This document shows positions 41,057-52,481 of a stretch of DNA of 64,000 bases, in pieces. The notes below the pieces were generated by a model. That model saw only the letters and a program-made list of their open reading frames with translations. It did not search any database and had not been told where the DNA came from. The position numbers and the translations under genes were made by a program. Position 1 is the stretch's first letter. Every line of letters starts with the position of its first letter. The stretch comes from Picochlorum sp. 'celeri'. Lineage: Eukaryota; Chlorophyta; Trebouxiophyceae. The stretch lies in assembly GCA_010909725.1 (NCBI GenBank), contig JAACMV010000003.1:62001-126000 (forward strand). Reading direction: 5' to 3'.

Positions 41057-42167
41057 ATGGATGAAACTGGTGGTAGGAGGAGGTTTGATGGAACATCTGA
41101 TCCAGTTTCTTAATTGGAACAATACGATGATCGCGAATTTGATGCATTTGTACGATGTATTGCGTGTAGCAACTGGATCTTCTCACAATGCAAATGAACG
41201 TATCATGGAAGAACAGCAGACAGCAACGAATGAGGATGACTTTGCCCGGTTGGCAACAGAGAAGTTGTTTCACTCGAAAAAAGTGAAACATCCTGGCCTG
41301 GCGTCGCACCGGCAGTATTATGAAGCGAAAAGCTCATGGAATAAATTTATTGGGGAAGATTTTGCATCTAGACGGCCAGCTGGCATGACAGGGGGGCAGA
41401 CCCCTTCCGCGGAGTATTTGCCGAAAAGTCATACCCGGCCGGGCCGTACGCAGACAAGCGCAGTCGCAAGATTGTATGAATTGAAGATGCAACGTGTAAG
41501 CATGCAGCGGAACCTGGGGAGTCAGGAGGAGGAGCAGAATGACGTAGGCTCTGTGTCCAATATGAGCACAGGGACATTTTCTCGCCCTCCTAGTATACTG
41601 TCGGATGCTTCGACAAAAATACTGGAGGGCCCAATAGCAAAGTCTGCGTGGAAGCCTTTACGGTCGAGTAAAGGGGTGGTGGGGAGGAAGGCCAAGGGCG
41701 TGGGCCTTCTTCATGTGGATGGAGATGCATCCGACTTTGTACCACTGAGGGATACATATGGGGAGCAGAAGCAGGAGCCTATGAATGACAGGAGTACTGA
41801 AACAACTGCATTTAGATGTGCAGACGCAGGGGAGCTGAGAAGCCGTATGAAATCGGAGATGCATTTGTTCTCTGGCTTGGAAATGTTCCAGGATGCCCAG
41901 AGTGTCGCATTTCACTTTTCCAAAAGATTGAGCTCTCTGGAACGAACGGACGCATTTTCAAGACTCCATAGGTTGGAAAAAGAAGCTAATAGTCGGATTG
42001 CTGACGAAATGGTAGATGTAGATGAGGGGGACATGAGTAGAACGATATCGTATCCATTGAGCAGTGCCCCTTGTAGGTTGCGCCCTGAAGTCATAGAGCG
42101 CTTGGAAAGAATTAGAAAGTTATCCGAGCACGCGGAAAAGTTGTATATGGTGGGAAATTGTACATAA
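41057..42167 (+). CDS. Unrecognised soluble protein
   Basis: I do not recognise this protein. My preferred model splices a tiny first exon (41057-41072, MDETG) across a 97-nt intron (41073-41169, donor GTAGGA, acceptor GTGTAG) to 41170-42167, giving 337 residues. An unspliced ATG at 41061 would give 368, but its first 40 residues look like intron sequence. The protein is polar and basic in its N-terminal third (TEKLFHSKKVKHPGLASHRQYYEAKSSW), low-complexity in the middle, and ends with helices (RLSSLERTDAFSRLHRLEKEANSRI; RLRPEVIERLERIRKLSEHAEKL). No signal peptide, membrane segment or catalytic motif is seen. It lies tail-to-tail with the acyl-CoA synthetase gene at 31 bp. Confidence 0.6.
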
Positions 42168-42198
42168 ATGAAGTGTAAATTTATTAATTTATTCAAGT

Positions 42199-44385
42199 TT
42201 AACGGAGCTGGTTCTCAAGCCGCTCTATGCTGTCAGAATACTTTTCGAAGATGTTGGGACGGCGAGGCTTCATGGTTCTTGTCAATGTCCCATCCTCGAA
42301 TGAGAATTCGGTATCTAACACTTCGATTGCTTGTACTCGCTCCCAAGGCTGGCGTCCAGGTGCTTGGGAATTCCGGACGGCTTCCAAGATAGACTGATAG
42401 ATGTCCTCTTTTGAGGGATTCTCATTCTGCAGTTCAGCCGAAATATGGTCCACATCTGGCACGATGAGGGCCCCCAGTGATCTCTTGCCATTCCCGATCA
42501 AAATAGCAAATTTAATGAGTGGAGAACGACAGATTTCATCCTCGATTGGAGATGGCTCCACATTCTCTCCATTTGTCAAGACAATGGTGTCCTTTGCTCT
42601 ACAGACACATGACACAAGTTATGCATGTTTTCAGGATACCAACATGAAGCACACATACACTCACCTCCCTTGTACAACGATGCATCCGGACATTTTTGAA
42701 GACGGAGATGATGGGATTCTCCATCCAATATCCCCTGTGATGAAATAGTCCCCATAAAAGGCATCTGAGGTTGCTCTATCATTGTTGTCATAGCCATTGA
42801 AAATTCCCGGGCCTTTTGCCAATATAATGCCTTTTTCACCATCAGGCACGTCTTCGAATGTATCAATATGTACAATACGAAGATCGGTTCCTCGAATAGG
42901 CCTTCCAGCTGTCCCTCTAATATTTCCATCATCCCGAGTTTCACTTCTGCATGTCAGTACGGGTGATGTTTCACTCAATCCGTAACCATTGATGATGCCC
43001 AGTCCAACAGCATCATAAAAATCATCCAGATACGGGGATAAGGAGCCGCCTCCTGAAATGACGGTTTTACGAATCCCAAGGGCAGCGCGAATCTTTTTCG
43101 CGACCAACACTCGGAACAGGATGAAAGGAAACGAGAGCATAGCAACCCCAATGGCAGCCTGCATGACCTCAAAGAATGATGCTCGTCGCACAGCATATCT
43201 TACGTCTGTACCATTCAATAGCCTTTTGTTCTTGGTAAATTCTATTGCAGCGTGAAGAAGAGTTGTGGCAATGAGACGCCGAATTACTGAAACATTCTTG
43301 GTCATTGTTGCTAGGATCCTAGAGTACAGTGTATCCAGGATCAGAGGCACGCACACAAAATGATCGAGCGTGTACTTTTGCAAGTCTTTCTTCATATTTC
43401 TTATGTTTGTAAAGACGAGGCAACCTCCAGAGCTGCTAATGTAGTACATGCTTGTGCGTTGGTACATGTGCCAAGCAGGTAGTATGGATAAAACCTTCTC
43501 CCCTGGGGAAATATCCACAAACTCTGGAAAGTGATCAATTTGATACTGAATATTGCCATGAGTCAATTTCACCCCTTTTGGAGCTCCAGTAGTCCCAGAT
43601 GTATATACAATGGTTGCCAGGTCGGTCTCGCTGGTTGTCGGAATATGATTGTAGTCCGTTTCAAAGCATGAGACAATGTTGTCAAATGTCTTCACCTTTG
43701 CTCCAACAGACTCAGGCAATCCATCCACTGTAGCATCACCCCAAAGCACAACAATGAACGTCAATCTGGAGACCTCTTCCGCACTCAATTCCATTTTCTG
43801 AAGCGTCTCAACATCCTGGGCAATAAGAGCACTGGACTGGGAGCTCTCCATTATGTAATGCAGTTCCTCTTTGGAGGAGGAAATGCCCCTAACAGCACTC
43901 ACCCCACCACATCGCATGATGCCTTGATCTACAATCAACCATCTGTGCGAGTTCTCTGCAAATAGACTCACCCGCTCTCCCTTTGAGAGCCCAAGTTTTC
44001 GAAGCCCAGCACTGCACCGAGCAATGAGATCCTCCACCTCATTAAAAGAGAATTCTCTCTTCGCAGATGGAGCGTGTGGGTCCATCAAAGCAATCTCATC
44101 TCCATACGTCTTTGAAAGCCTCCCCCACATACCGTCAACAGACCCGAAGGCCCCAGTATCCGTGGTTACGCAACGATGGTCATCCACCGAGGCGCTTCCG
44201 CCCACAACAGCAGTACCAGGCTTGCGATGCTGGAATCTCGTATCACTTCCATACCCCTGAAAATATGAATGATATGGTATCTTATAGTTTGGGTTTCCGC
44301 GACTGTTCCTCGTTCTCGCGCCTCGTGGTGTCGTCTTCGAGTGACATGGCAACGTCCAAGGACAGCCTTGAGAGACAGTCACCAT
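42199..44385 (-). CDS. Long-chain acyl-CoA synthetase (AMP-binding)
   Basis: The enzyme activates fatty acids with ATP and CoA. Exon 1 (44385-42665) and exon 2 (42598-42199) are joined across a 66-nt intron (donor GTGAGT, acceptor CTGTAG), giving 706 residues. The ANL-family motifs are clear: ATIVYTSGTTGAPKGVKLTH (P-loop), a late YGLSETSPV (A5), GDIGW (A7), and across the junction VVQGRAKDTIVLTNGENVEPSPIE (A8). The N-terminal 50 residues are basic and Ser/Thr-rich, suggesting a plastid transit peptide. The ATG at 44415 lies only 5 nt from a TATATAAG box, so the ATG at 44385 is the more likely start. The size and C-terminal ending resemble plant plastid LACS9-like or AAE15/16-like enzymes. Confidence 0.87.
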
Positions 44386-44420
44386 AGGCCCCCCAGGATT
44401 GTACAATGAGCACATTTCAG

Positions 44421-44428
44421 CTTATATA
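44421..44428 (-). promoter_or_regulatory. TATA box of the acyl-CoA synthetase gene
   Basis: TATATAAG on the minus strand, 35 nt upstream of the ATG at 44385. The remaining gap to the next gene (44429-44753) shows no coding signal. Confidence 0.5.
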
Positions 44429-44753
44429 CTACATGAAATGGAATTTAAAAATTATTTAATGCCAAAGGGGGCCATAAGCGCCTCCATCATGTATGATGAT
44501 GTACATGGTTGCAAGACGGAAACATTGCAATGAGGCAATTGCCTCCACAGGATTTCACTATTCCTTGTGATGCATCGCCAAACACGTAGTCTTCACAACA
44601 GAATTACATATGTATATACAGCAGGGTGACTTTCTCCAAGCATATCCGTGAGTGGGTGCTTTAATATCTACAATTATGTATATGATTGTATCCCAGCAAA
44701 TTTCATCTGACAGTACAATCACCACATTAATCCACACGATAGGTGTTGATGGA

Positions 44754-45664
44754 TTAATACCTATCGTCATATCTGGAACCCCCTCTGCGGTCATCATACC
44801 GAGGTCTATCATCATATCGATCCCTTCTTCTACCTCGGTCGTTGTATGAACGCCCTCTTCCAGATCTATGATCTCGATGACCCCCTCCTCTTCGGTGACC
44901 ACCTCTTTGACCCTGTCCCGGCCTAGGTGGCATCATCCTTTTGACAATTCCCATGAAAAATCCTTGCTTTGAACGAATGGTGTCATCGAATGAAGACTCG
45001 TATCGTTCCAAAGCAATATACCTGTCGTCCTCGCTCAACCGTCTCATACAGTGAACCACTCTGTGGTCAATGTCAGTTCTCTCGAATTTACCCTCGCCAA
45101 TCAGTTCCTCTAGCTTTTGCTGAATCTTTTCACCCAAAACTGAAAAATCAGGATCACCCTCTTCCACTCCATATTCTTTAACGCGACGAATGATTCCTCT
45201 GCAGAATGCAGAAACGTTTCTCACCTTGTCAAACTCAGTACCCTTGATGCGTTCAATGGCATGCGCCGCCTCTTTATCACCGAGGCTCTTGAGATCCTCA
45301 ATAACATCATCTTCCAAATCCCCCTTTTTCAGGATACCACTGTCGAATAGTTCGTCAAAAGAAGACTCCCATACTCGTTTCTCCTCCTCCTCTCCTCTCG
45401 CAACAGGAGATCGTGATCGTTCTGTATCACACCATGAACCCATTAAGTGTGTGTAAAATATTCATATATAAATACAGACAAACCCGTACCCCTTGGATCA
45501 TCCGTTCCTTCGATATCGAGTGGGGCCTCCTCCTCAGCCTTACTGCATGCAGTTGAACCGATGTAAGCTCATAATACCGCACGATATAAGATACTAGGCA
45601 TCTTGAAATGGAATAAAATTGAGATCAAGTCGTACTTTGGGTCGCGGGTATCGTCCTCTGCCAT
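44754..45664 (-). CDS. RGG-box protein with two hnRNP-Q-type acidic domains
   Basis: Three exons, 45664-45636, 45542-45490 and 45421-44754, with introns of 93 and 68 nt (donors GTACGA and GTACGG), give 249 residues. A short acidic N terminus with RSRSP leads to a helical block, FDELFDSGILKKGDLEDDVIEDL and DKVRNVSAFCRGIIRRVKE. This is very like the N-terminal acidic domain (AcD/NURR) of hnRNP Q and R. A second block (KLEELIGEGKFERTDIDHRV to RSKQGFFMGIVKRM) looks like a repeat of it. The last 60 residues are RGG/RYDDR-rich and likely bind RNA. There is no RRM. An RNA-binding or splicing role is inferred. An open frame continues upstream of the ATG, so a longer 5' exon is not excluded. Confidence 0.7.
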
Positions 45665-46013
45665 GGCTACTGTCACTGTCGAAAACTGTGCCTGCTGAAC
45701 CTCCGAGTCCTTGATCCCTGATCGATTGAGAACAAACTCGCGTAGTTTTACTATTAAATTGTACTGCTTTATCAAGTGTGCCCTCGAGCGCTGGAATCTG
45801 GCATCTGTATGCCGTACTGTTTGACCATGTCATTGATGACCCGTTGGGTGGGTCGACCCATCTGCAAGTCAATCATTGAATGTGATGATCCCGAGGGTTC
45901 CGATGGTGGTCTCGATGGTTTCGACAAGGATATCAGTGACTGAATAGGCTCATGTGAAAGACAGGTTGAGGTTGAAAGGGCGTGTGTTTGAATTTTTGTA
46001 AAACAGAGGTGTG
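45665..46013. other. Divergent promoter region
   Basis: 349 bp between the RGG-protein gene (minus) and the coiled-coil gene (plus). Short open frames on the minus strand (for example one reading GRPTQRVINDMVKQYGIQMP) are suggestive, but no GT-AG splice joins them in frame to the RGG gene. Confidence 0.4.
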
Positions 46014-47795
46014 ATGAGTGATTGGAGAGGATCACTGGGGGGCGTTCTGCCCAAAGTGCACACGCTCGATGCTCTGATTGAGGTACGACTGTCATGTTTT
46101 TTTGTATGAAAGCATGGTATCTGACAGTTGACAGACTGTATTGTGGACAGGTTTTGCCAGAATTAGAAAAATATGTCAAAAATGGAGGGGTGGGCCAGCG
46201 ACAGGAGTCTTCGAGTCAGGGGGCTGAGGGCGGGTTGGAACGAACAGAGAGTGAAGAGAAAGAGTATGAATATGCTCTTTCGGTTGAGTTAATGAGGAAA
46301 GAGAAGCAGGAGAATCGAGTCCTGCTAGATTCTCTCAAGAAGGCCAAGGAGTCTGACACAGGTTCCTTGTACGAGAATGAGATTTCGTTATTGAGGGATT
46401 CCATACATGAGAAACAAGAACTCATCAATCGAATGCATGAAAAATGCATCAGTTTGGCTGCAAAGTATGTGCTCTAGAGTATTGATGACAACCTTTCTGC
46501 ATGTCATGCTTCTTGTTACATCTCTGCAGGAATGATGAGTTGGAGCTCAAGGTGAAAGATCAACAGGATCATACCAAAGAGGCACGAGAAAGGCTTTTTT
46601 CGGAAGCAAAGTCTATCGAGGAAGATATCATGAATATTCAAGAGGACAAGATGTGTGCTCTGCAACGTCTCCACCAGTATCAATTACTATACACAAGGAC
46701 AAAAGAGGACAGAGATGACGCCGAGCTGAAAATGCAAAAGACAAAAGATTTGGTAGAAAAAAGTCGACAAGACTTGTTTACGATGAAGGAATTTCAGAAT
46801 AAAGCTCAGCATGCTGAGGAGCAAGCCCAAAAAGAGTTGAATTTGGCTGTGGCCAAGTTGGAGGCCTCCAGGAAATTTTGGAGATCGTCTTTAGAGAAGA
46901 AGAAGCGAGAGGTGTGTATGCATTTGTATCGTGTACATTGAATAAGGTACTGCCTTGATAGTTCAAATACTGCATCACACTGTAGGTCGCATCCTTAATA
47001 TCCCGCTATGAGAGGTCAAAGGCCGAAAGACTGAGGCGAGCAGAGGATGAGGACAAGCGTGCCGAGGCGGAGCGAGCAGTGCAAGAAAGTGAACGAAGGA
47101 TCATCTCTTCTCAGAAAAAGGCTTTGGAAGAAACTGCACAGAAGAGAAAGATACGTCGAGAACAATGGAGGCTTGTCTGTGCTGCAGCAGGCCTGAATGG
47201 AGAGGCCTCTGTGGCTGACGTCATAAAAGCTTACCACGCATTGCAGGAGCTGCACGCCAGTTTGAAGCAAAAGTCAGAGCAAAATGTAGTTTCAGAGAAC
47301 AGAGATGACGGTGAAGTGTCGTCTAGAGTGGAAACGAATAGTCCTCAGGCAGATACTAATGGGTACAAGAACTCTCCAATGGTATCACAGACTTGCAGTG
47401 ACACAGAAGAAAATATAGGAGAGGTTCAGATCCCCAAAGAGTCCTCCCAGAAGCCAACTCAAAATACATCAAACGTGCTTTGCGTCATTGATCAGAATCA
47501 ATTTTCGGAACAATTTGAAAGGCTTGCACAGCTCATCAAAGTTACAGATACAAAAGAAGCATCTACATGCCAAATACCCACTGCAGAATCATCACCCAAG
47601 AGCCAGTGGCACAATAGTCATGCTGCAGAACTACTAGGAGGGAAAGACATCATGGAGCAGAATGCAGACATTCGCAAGGAGGTTAATATTGACCACGAAG
47701 AGAGCAAGCCAGTCCTGCAGAGGGAAGATATCAAATCCCGCTCGGCAAAACTGAAGGCGAAGTTGGACAAGCAACGTTGGATGAGACAAATTTGA
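46014..47795 (+). CDS. Coiled-coil protein, possibly axonemal docking-type
   Basis: Four exons, 46014-46082, 46151-46464, 46530-46911 and 46986-47795, with introns of 68, 65 and 74 nt (donors GTACGA, GTATGT, GTGTGT), give 524 residues. The junctions keep one long heptad pattern from about residue 55 to 290 (ELKVKDQQDHTKEARERLF, SLEKKKREVASLISRYERSK). A short conserved-looking segment follows (EQWRLVCAAAGLNGEASVADVIKAYHALQELH), then a polar tail. That pairing of long coil and a small I/V-rich motif recalls outer-dynein-arm docking proteins (ODA1, CCDC151), but it is not enough to name it. If correct it would imply a flagellated stage. Confidence 0.65.
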
Positions 47796-48044
47796 ACATA
47801 ATTTCCACATTTACATGCAATTGTAAACAACTCATGGAGGAAATAGTTGAATAATAATAATAATTTAGTTGCCGGGCTTCCTTTTTTGAATGGCCAAAAC
47901 ATGCACAAAATATTTTTATTTTTTTAAATTTTGTTTTCCAAATGGCAACGCTTGCTGCGGCAAGATAAAAATGCTTACTAGCCGCTGTATGGATAGTAAC
48001 GAGAAGATGCAAACATAAAAAGAGCGCATGTCTGGTTATGCGCC

Positions 48045-49301
48045 TTAATGAGATGTTTCCATAGCCTTGGCACCTTTGTCATGCCACTCATCTGCTTCGC
48101 TTGCAGAAGAGTTGTCTGATCCACCTACACTTGGTAACAAGCAGACGTTTGACTTTTCTGTGATGACAACCTCTTCAAGTACCTCGTGATCCTTTTCAAG
48201 GAGTCCGGCAAGATCCTTGTAGGATGCCTGGCACAACGCCTTTCCAATTTCCTTGCCAGACTCATCGATGAAAGCGACAGCTTCTCCGGATTCAAAGTTT
48301 CCTTCGATCCCGTCAATGTGTGCAGCGCTCACCGTGCCATCCTCCCTGAGTTCTTCCAAAGCTTCTGCAGAGACTTGCACAGTACCTCGGACGGGATTCG
48401 AGAGGACCCATCTCTGCCCACCAACAACGGGCTCAGTGGCTGGGAGGAACAAAGTACCAATCTCCTTTCTCTCCAAAACAACTTGCGGTACAACATCCGG
48501 GTCAGCCTGGCAGATGACCATTTTGGTGCCACCCGCAGTGGCCATGTTGGCTGCAGACAGCTTGGTACCCATACCACCTGTACCCCACTCTGATCCGGCA
48601 TCTGTGTCTCCTGGTGTCTCAGTTTTCACTTGCAATGATTGCACATCCTCGACAACCCTGATTGGTTCTGCTTTGGGATCCACGGATGGGTTTGCTGTAT
48701 ACAGAGCATCGACATCCGTGAGCAAGAACAACCAGTCTGCGTGCACCAGGGTTGCAACCTGGGCAGAAAGGGTGTCATTGTCCCCAATCTTGAGCTGCTC
48801 AATGGCAACTGTATCGTTCTCATTCACAACAGGCACAACTCCATACTCGAGCAGTTCCTGAAATGTATTGACAGCATTCGTATACTGTTGCTTATCAGAT
48901 AAATTGTCCAATGTAAGCAACACCTGGGAGCATGTCAGACCGACAGCAGAAAACAAGTCCTCATAGAATCTCATGAGGTGAACTTGCCCAACTGCAGCCA
49001 GAGCCTGTCTCTTCGACAAGTCCTTGGGCTTTTTCTCAAGTCCAAGTCTCTGGCATCCGACACCGACAGCTCCGCTTGAAATCAAGATAACATGGCATCC
49101 GTTGTCCTTTAGCGTTCTCACAGACTCTGCCAACCCCGCCAACGCACTGAGATTCAGAGAAGAGTACTCGCTGTTGATCAAGGAAGTCGTACCAATCTTG
49201 ATCACGACTACCTGCATGTTGTCATGCCTATCGCCAACGCGTTCGGGTTTTGGGGTGGAGGAATCAGCACGCAGCTGCTTCAGTTCGTCAATATTCATCA
49301 T
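48045..49301 (-). CDS. PROB: Glutamate 5-kinase (ProB type) with PUA domain
   Basis: The enzyme phosphorylates glutamate in the first step of proline synthesis. A single exon encodes 418 residues. The amino-acid-kinase fold shows VVVIKIGTTSLI, VILISSGAVGVGCQRLGL, PVVNENDTVAIEQLKIGDND, LFLLTDVDALYTANP and GTGGMGTKLSAANMATAGG, all conserved in bacterial ProB. A C-terminal PUA domain (about 290-380) is present. Plants instead use a kinase-dehydrogenase fusion (P5CS), whereas this protein stands alone, as in bacteria, fungi and some algae. No transit peptide is visible (N terminus MNIDELKQLRADSS), so it is probably cytosolic. Confidence 0.93.
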   Translation of the reverse strand: MMNIDELKQLRADSSTPKPERVGDRHDNMQVVVIKIGTTSLINSEYSSLNLSALAGLAESVRTLKDNGCHVILISSGAVGVGCQRLGLEKKPKDLSKRQALAAVGQVHLMRFYEDLFSAVGLTCSQVLLTLDNLSDKQQYTNAVNTFQELLEYGVVPVVNENDTVAIEQLKIGDNDTLSAQVATLVHADWLFLLTDVDALYTANPSVDPKAEPIRVVEDVQSLQVKTETPGDTDAGSEWGTGGMGTKLSAANMATAGGTKMVICQADPDVVPQVVLERKEIGTLFLPATEPVVGGQRWVLSNPVRGTVQVSAEALEELREDGTVSAAHIDGIEGNFESGEAVAFIDESGKEIGKALCQASYKDLAGLLEKDHEVLEEVVITEKSNVCLLPSVGGSDNSSASEADEWHDKGAKAMETSH

Positions 49302-50170
49302 CTCTTCGCAACCAAAATTGTTTGAAAAATGACACTCAAATGAACTCTTTATTCGGAGACAGACAAAAGCCTCTTAATTATTATAGAATCTGAAATTATT
49401 GGTGCTTTAGTTAATGAACTCGTTGATTCATTCAACAAAGCAATTTGTAGTTGATTATTCTGACCGTTTCACTCGAGCAATAGCCCTCTTGTGTTCACCA
49501 GTGCAACAGCAGGTCCATAAATTTTCAACCCTAGCCGATACCTAAGTATTCTAATTTAGTGTAATAATAGTATTCTGCAATGTATATGACAGTATGGTGA
49601 GAAATTGTGCCATGCATGCATGCGTAGTACAAAAACTGCCTCAAGAACAGAAAGGACAATGCCTTCCCATCATGACAGGCCTTCGACCGACAGATTGAGC
49701 CAAGTCACGTGGCGACGTACCTCGATATTACCATCGAATACTGACACGATATTTGCTACGAATACCACTTCAGTAATAATAACGCATGAAATTCAAACAA
49801 GATTCGGAGCCGTTGGTACAAAAGGCTTTCAGCTCACCAACAGACGTCGCTCGTTGTTTCGTCAAATCAAGCCACACACAGACAATACTACGCTGTCTGT
49901 CGTGAATATAAATATATTAAATCTAGGAATGAGTTCAATAGAATTTTTTGATTATCACAATGGTGAAACTGTAATGGTTTCGAGATTTATCCTCTGATAA
50001 CGTGGCGCGTTCAAACAGGACCACCATGTCCGTTTTGGAGGCCGTCGGTCAGACAATTGTCGGACCGTTGGTCTGACGACTTCCTTTTCCGTTGGAGGTG
50101 GAGTCCGTAATCCTTGTCCCCCCACCGCAGAGTCTACGATGTCGAAGGAAACCGTGAATTTTAGGTATAT
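49302..50170. other. Long intergenic region, 869 bp
   Basis: It lies between the 5' end of glutamate kinase and the 3' end of the DUSP12-HAD gene. No tRNA or convincing ORF is seen (the open frame at 49605-49997 has no protein-like composition). It holds a CATGCATGCATGC stretch (49611-49623), a TATA-like AATATAAATATATTAA (49905-49920) and an imperfect inverted repeat at 50044-50080. Confidence 0.45.
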
Positions 50171-52149
50171 CTACATATCTAACATGCTTCGGAGCGCTGA
50201 AAACGTTTCCGGGAGGGTGGATCCGATGATTGTAACCGTACACGTGCGTGTCAAGAGCACCCTGTTTGGGTCCCTGGATGCTTCATCTTCTTCTGGCTGC
50301 CGTGGTCCATCTGCTGCATCAAATGAGCTACGTTTCAAATGGTTCAAGGCTTCATACATCTGTTCATGCGTCAGAGATGTTGTCACCGCAGCGATATGGC
50401 CAATTCCTGCCGCTGCTGCTGCATGAATGCCATGGATGGAATCCTCAATCACGATAGCATCCTGTCCACAGCCTTGGCAGTCTAGAATGCTCAGTGCCTC
50501 GACATAAACATCAGGGTGAGGTTTTCCACGTGCTACTTGCTGAGCGCTGACAATACTTTGGGGTTCTATGATGCCCCACAGCTTGGCAGATTGTAGATTG
50601 TGCTGGATTTTTGCATGGCTTCCAGAAGAGGCAATGCCAACGAGGGGCAATGCATGGTCAGGTCGACGGCAAACCCGACATGCATCTTTCATCAGAGATG
50701 CTGCACCTGGTATAGGATCTATTCCGGAGGATGTGATGGACGTGTAGCATTGGGTTTTTGCAGCAGATACCATGTCTACAAGGTGCTCCATCCACTGTGT
50801 TTCATCCTCAACGTCTTCCGACATGGCTACATGCTTGAACATATCTTCCAGGTCATAGGTTCTCATATAGTATTCCAAGCAAGATCGAATATCCATACCA
50901 AACACGGGAACGAAATCCTGAGGAAATATGTGAGGAATGTCAAAGGATGTCACTTGTTGTATACCTTGTCTCAAAGCTTCACAACTCGCCCTCTCAGAAT
51001 CGACCAGTACTCCATCGCAATCAAATATAAGACAAATCTGTTTCGTACGGGTCGCTTTCTTTCCCAGAAGTTTTGGCTGCCTGATGGCAGGCATGGAGAC
51101 ATGGTGGCTTCTTTGCATGTCATTAATATCAAGCTTTGACATGTGAAGCTGAAAAGCTGGGGTTATCCACTCGGCATCTTCATTTTGCATACCAGACCAA
51201 TTGTAGCTTCCTAGCCTGGACGAGCATTGATAGCAATAAATCTTACCTTGGGTATCCTCTGTGATGGCCTTCATCCACCGAAGAGGTTCAACAAATATGC
51301 TCCCAGTGGTAGATTCCCCGTGCGAGTCAGCCTGCCTACTGTTTTTATGATCTTTTGATTTCTTCCTCCAAGAAAACCCATTCTTACAGGATCCCACAGA
51401 CACGTCCACCATGATATTGGCTGCTGTTGCCAACACAGCTCTACAACTTCTACAACTGTAGAGAATAGAACTCTGCGACGTATCATTGCGCGGATCTCGA
51501 AACTCCTTAACATCGAATGCATCTCCTTGGCTTTGGACATCTTTCGCAGTTTGCCTCGCTCTCAGGGACCTGTATGCACCATGCGTCATGTCATATGAAA
51601 ACTTCATCTCATGCCACACATCCAACTGATTCAGAAAACCTTGGTTTGGCGACGCCTGTGGGTATATACGATGTAAATCCTCAAGGCACTGCAATGACGT
51701 GGCATCTCTGTTTACATACTCCATCATGTATGCCAATACCAGTGTGCAACTTCTTGAGACACCTTGTGCACAAACAACCACCACATGCCCTCCTTGTTTT
51801 ACTGCATTGTGTATGAATCGCGACGATTCTTTAAAGTACTCTATAATCAAAGACTCGTCGTCATCTTCGATTTCAATATGCATGCGATGGTCTTCAGCAA
51901 AATCGTCGTATCTGCAGGCACGAGGAACTGGGCCCTGAACTGCCACCTGCACAGTGACATGTTTGCCGTAATTCATACTCAGGCCAATGCATTGTGGACA
52001 TAGTAATGTAAAAATGACTTGATCACAGAGAGACGTACAAGTATGTGAGTAAAATGGCCTTTTTCCAAAGCACGCTCTAAAGCTGGGTTCGACGACCCAC
52101 TAATGGAAACACCATCCAGTACTCGATCAACCTTACATTCATCAGCCAT
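50171..52149 (-). CDS. YVH1/DUSP12-like dual-specificity phosphatase fused to a HAD hydrolase
   Basis: Exon 1 (52149-52039) and exon 2 (51946-50171) are joined across a 92-nt intron (donor GTACGT, acceptor GTGCAG), giving 628 residues. Residues 1-150 are a dual-specificity phosphatase: VLDGVSISG, FTHIL-VAVQGPVP across the junction, and CAQGVSRS with the catalytic Cys at about 96 (the usual His before it is Val). Residues about 200-310 are the DUSP12 zinc domain (YSCRSCRAVLAT, FVEPLRWM, IYCYQCSSRLGSYNWSG, ITPAFQLHMSKLD). YVH1/DUSP12 releases Mrt4 from pre-60S particles. From about 340 a complete HAD-IA hydrolase follows: DCDGVLVDSE, a Ser in IASSGSH, GKPHPD and IVIEDSIHG. The frame across the fusion is uninterrupted. 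Confidence 0.88.
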
Positions 52150-52481
52150 TGCATCATCTATACGATTTAAGATATCTGCTCGAGTGACTCTCTCTCTCTC
52201 TCTCTTCAAGGATTGAATGATGATTGATCTGCCTGCACATGTGCAGGATCCTGCAAAAAAGATGCAGGAGGGAGATTCAAAATTGATAACCAGATATCCA
52301 CAATGAACCCATGTATTTGATATGAAAATTATTTATATGCATTTTGCGTATATATCAAAGGAATAGATCGGTCTTTGGTCGAATTGTGAGAACCAGTCTG
52401 CATCGCATGCGAGTGCATCCTCCTCAGATACAACTCTGCGCATTATAGGCGTGGTGGATCCCATTGTAAAGATACAGTGAT
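52150..52481. other. Divergent promoter of the DUSP12-HAD and DBP10 genes
   Basis: 332 bp. It contains a short TC/GA repeat (52189-52204) just upstream of the phosphatase ATG and CTGCACATGTGCAG at 52231-52244, a 14-bp perfect palindrome. No coding signal is supported. Confidence 0.45.

Noticed and set aside
41061..41169. N-terminal extension of the unrecognised protein (unspliced start)
   Set aside because: A GT-AG intron that joins a short first exon in frame gives a more protein-like start.
45665..45900. Further 5' exon of the RGG-protein gene
   Set aside because: Open minus-strand stretches exist, but no GT-AG splice connects them in the right frame.
49605..49997. 130-residue open frame in the large intergenic region
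   Set aside because: Composition is not protein-like, no motif is seen, and ORFs of this length occur by chance here.
52189..52204. TC repeat as a promoter GAGA element
   Set aside because: A short simple repeat without other support; it overlaps a possible upstream open frame of the phosphatase gene.
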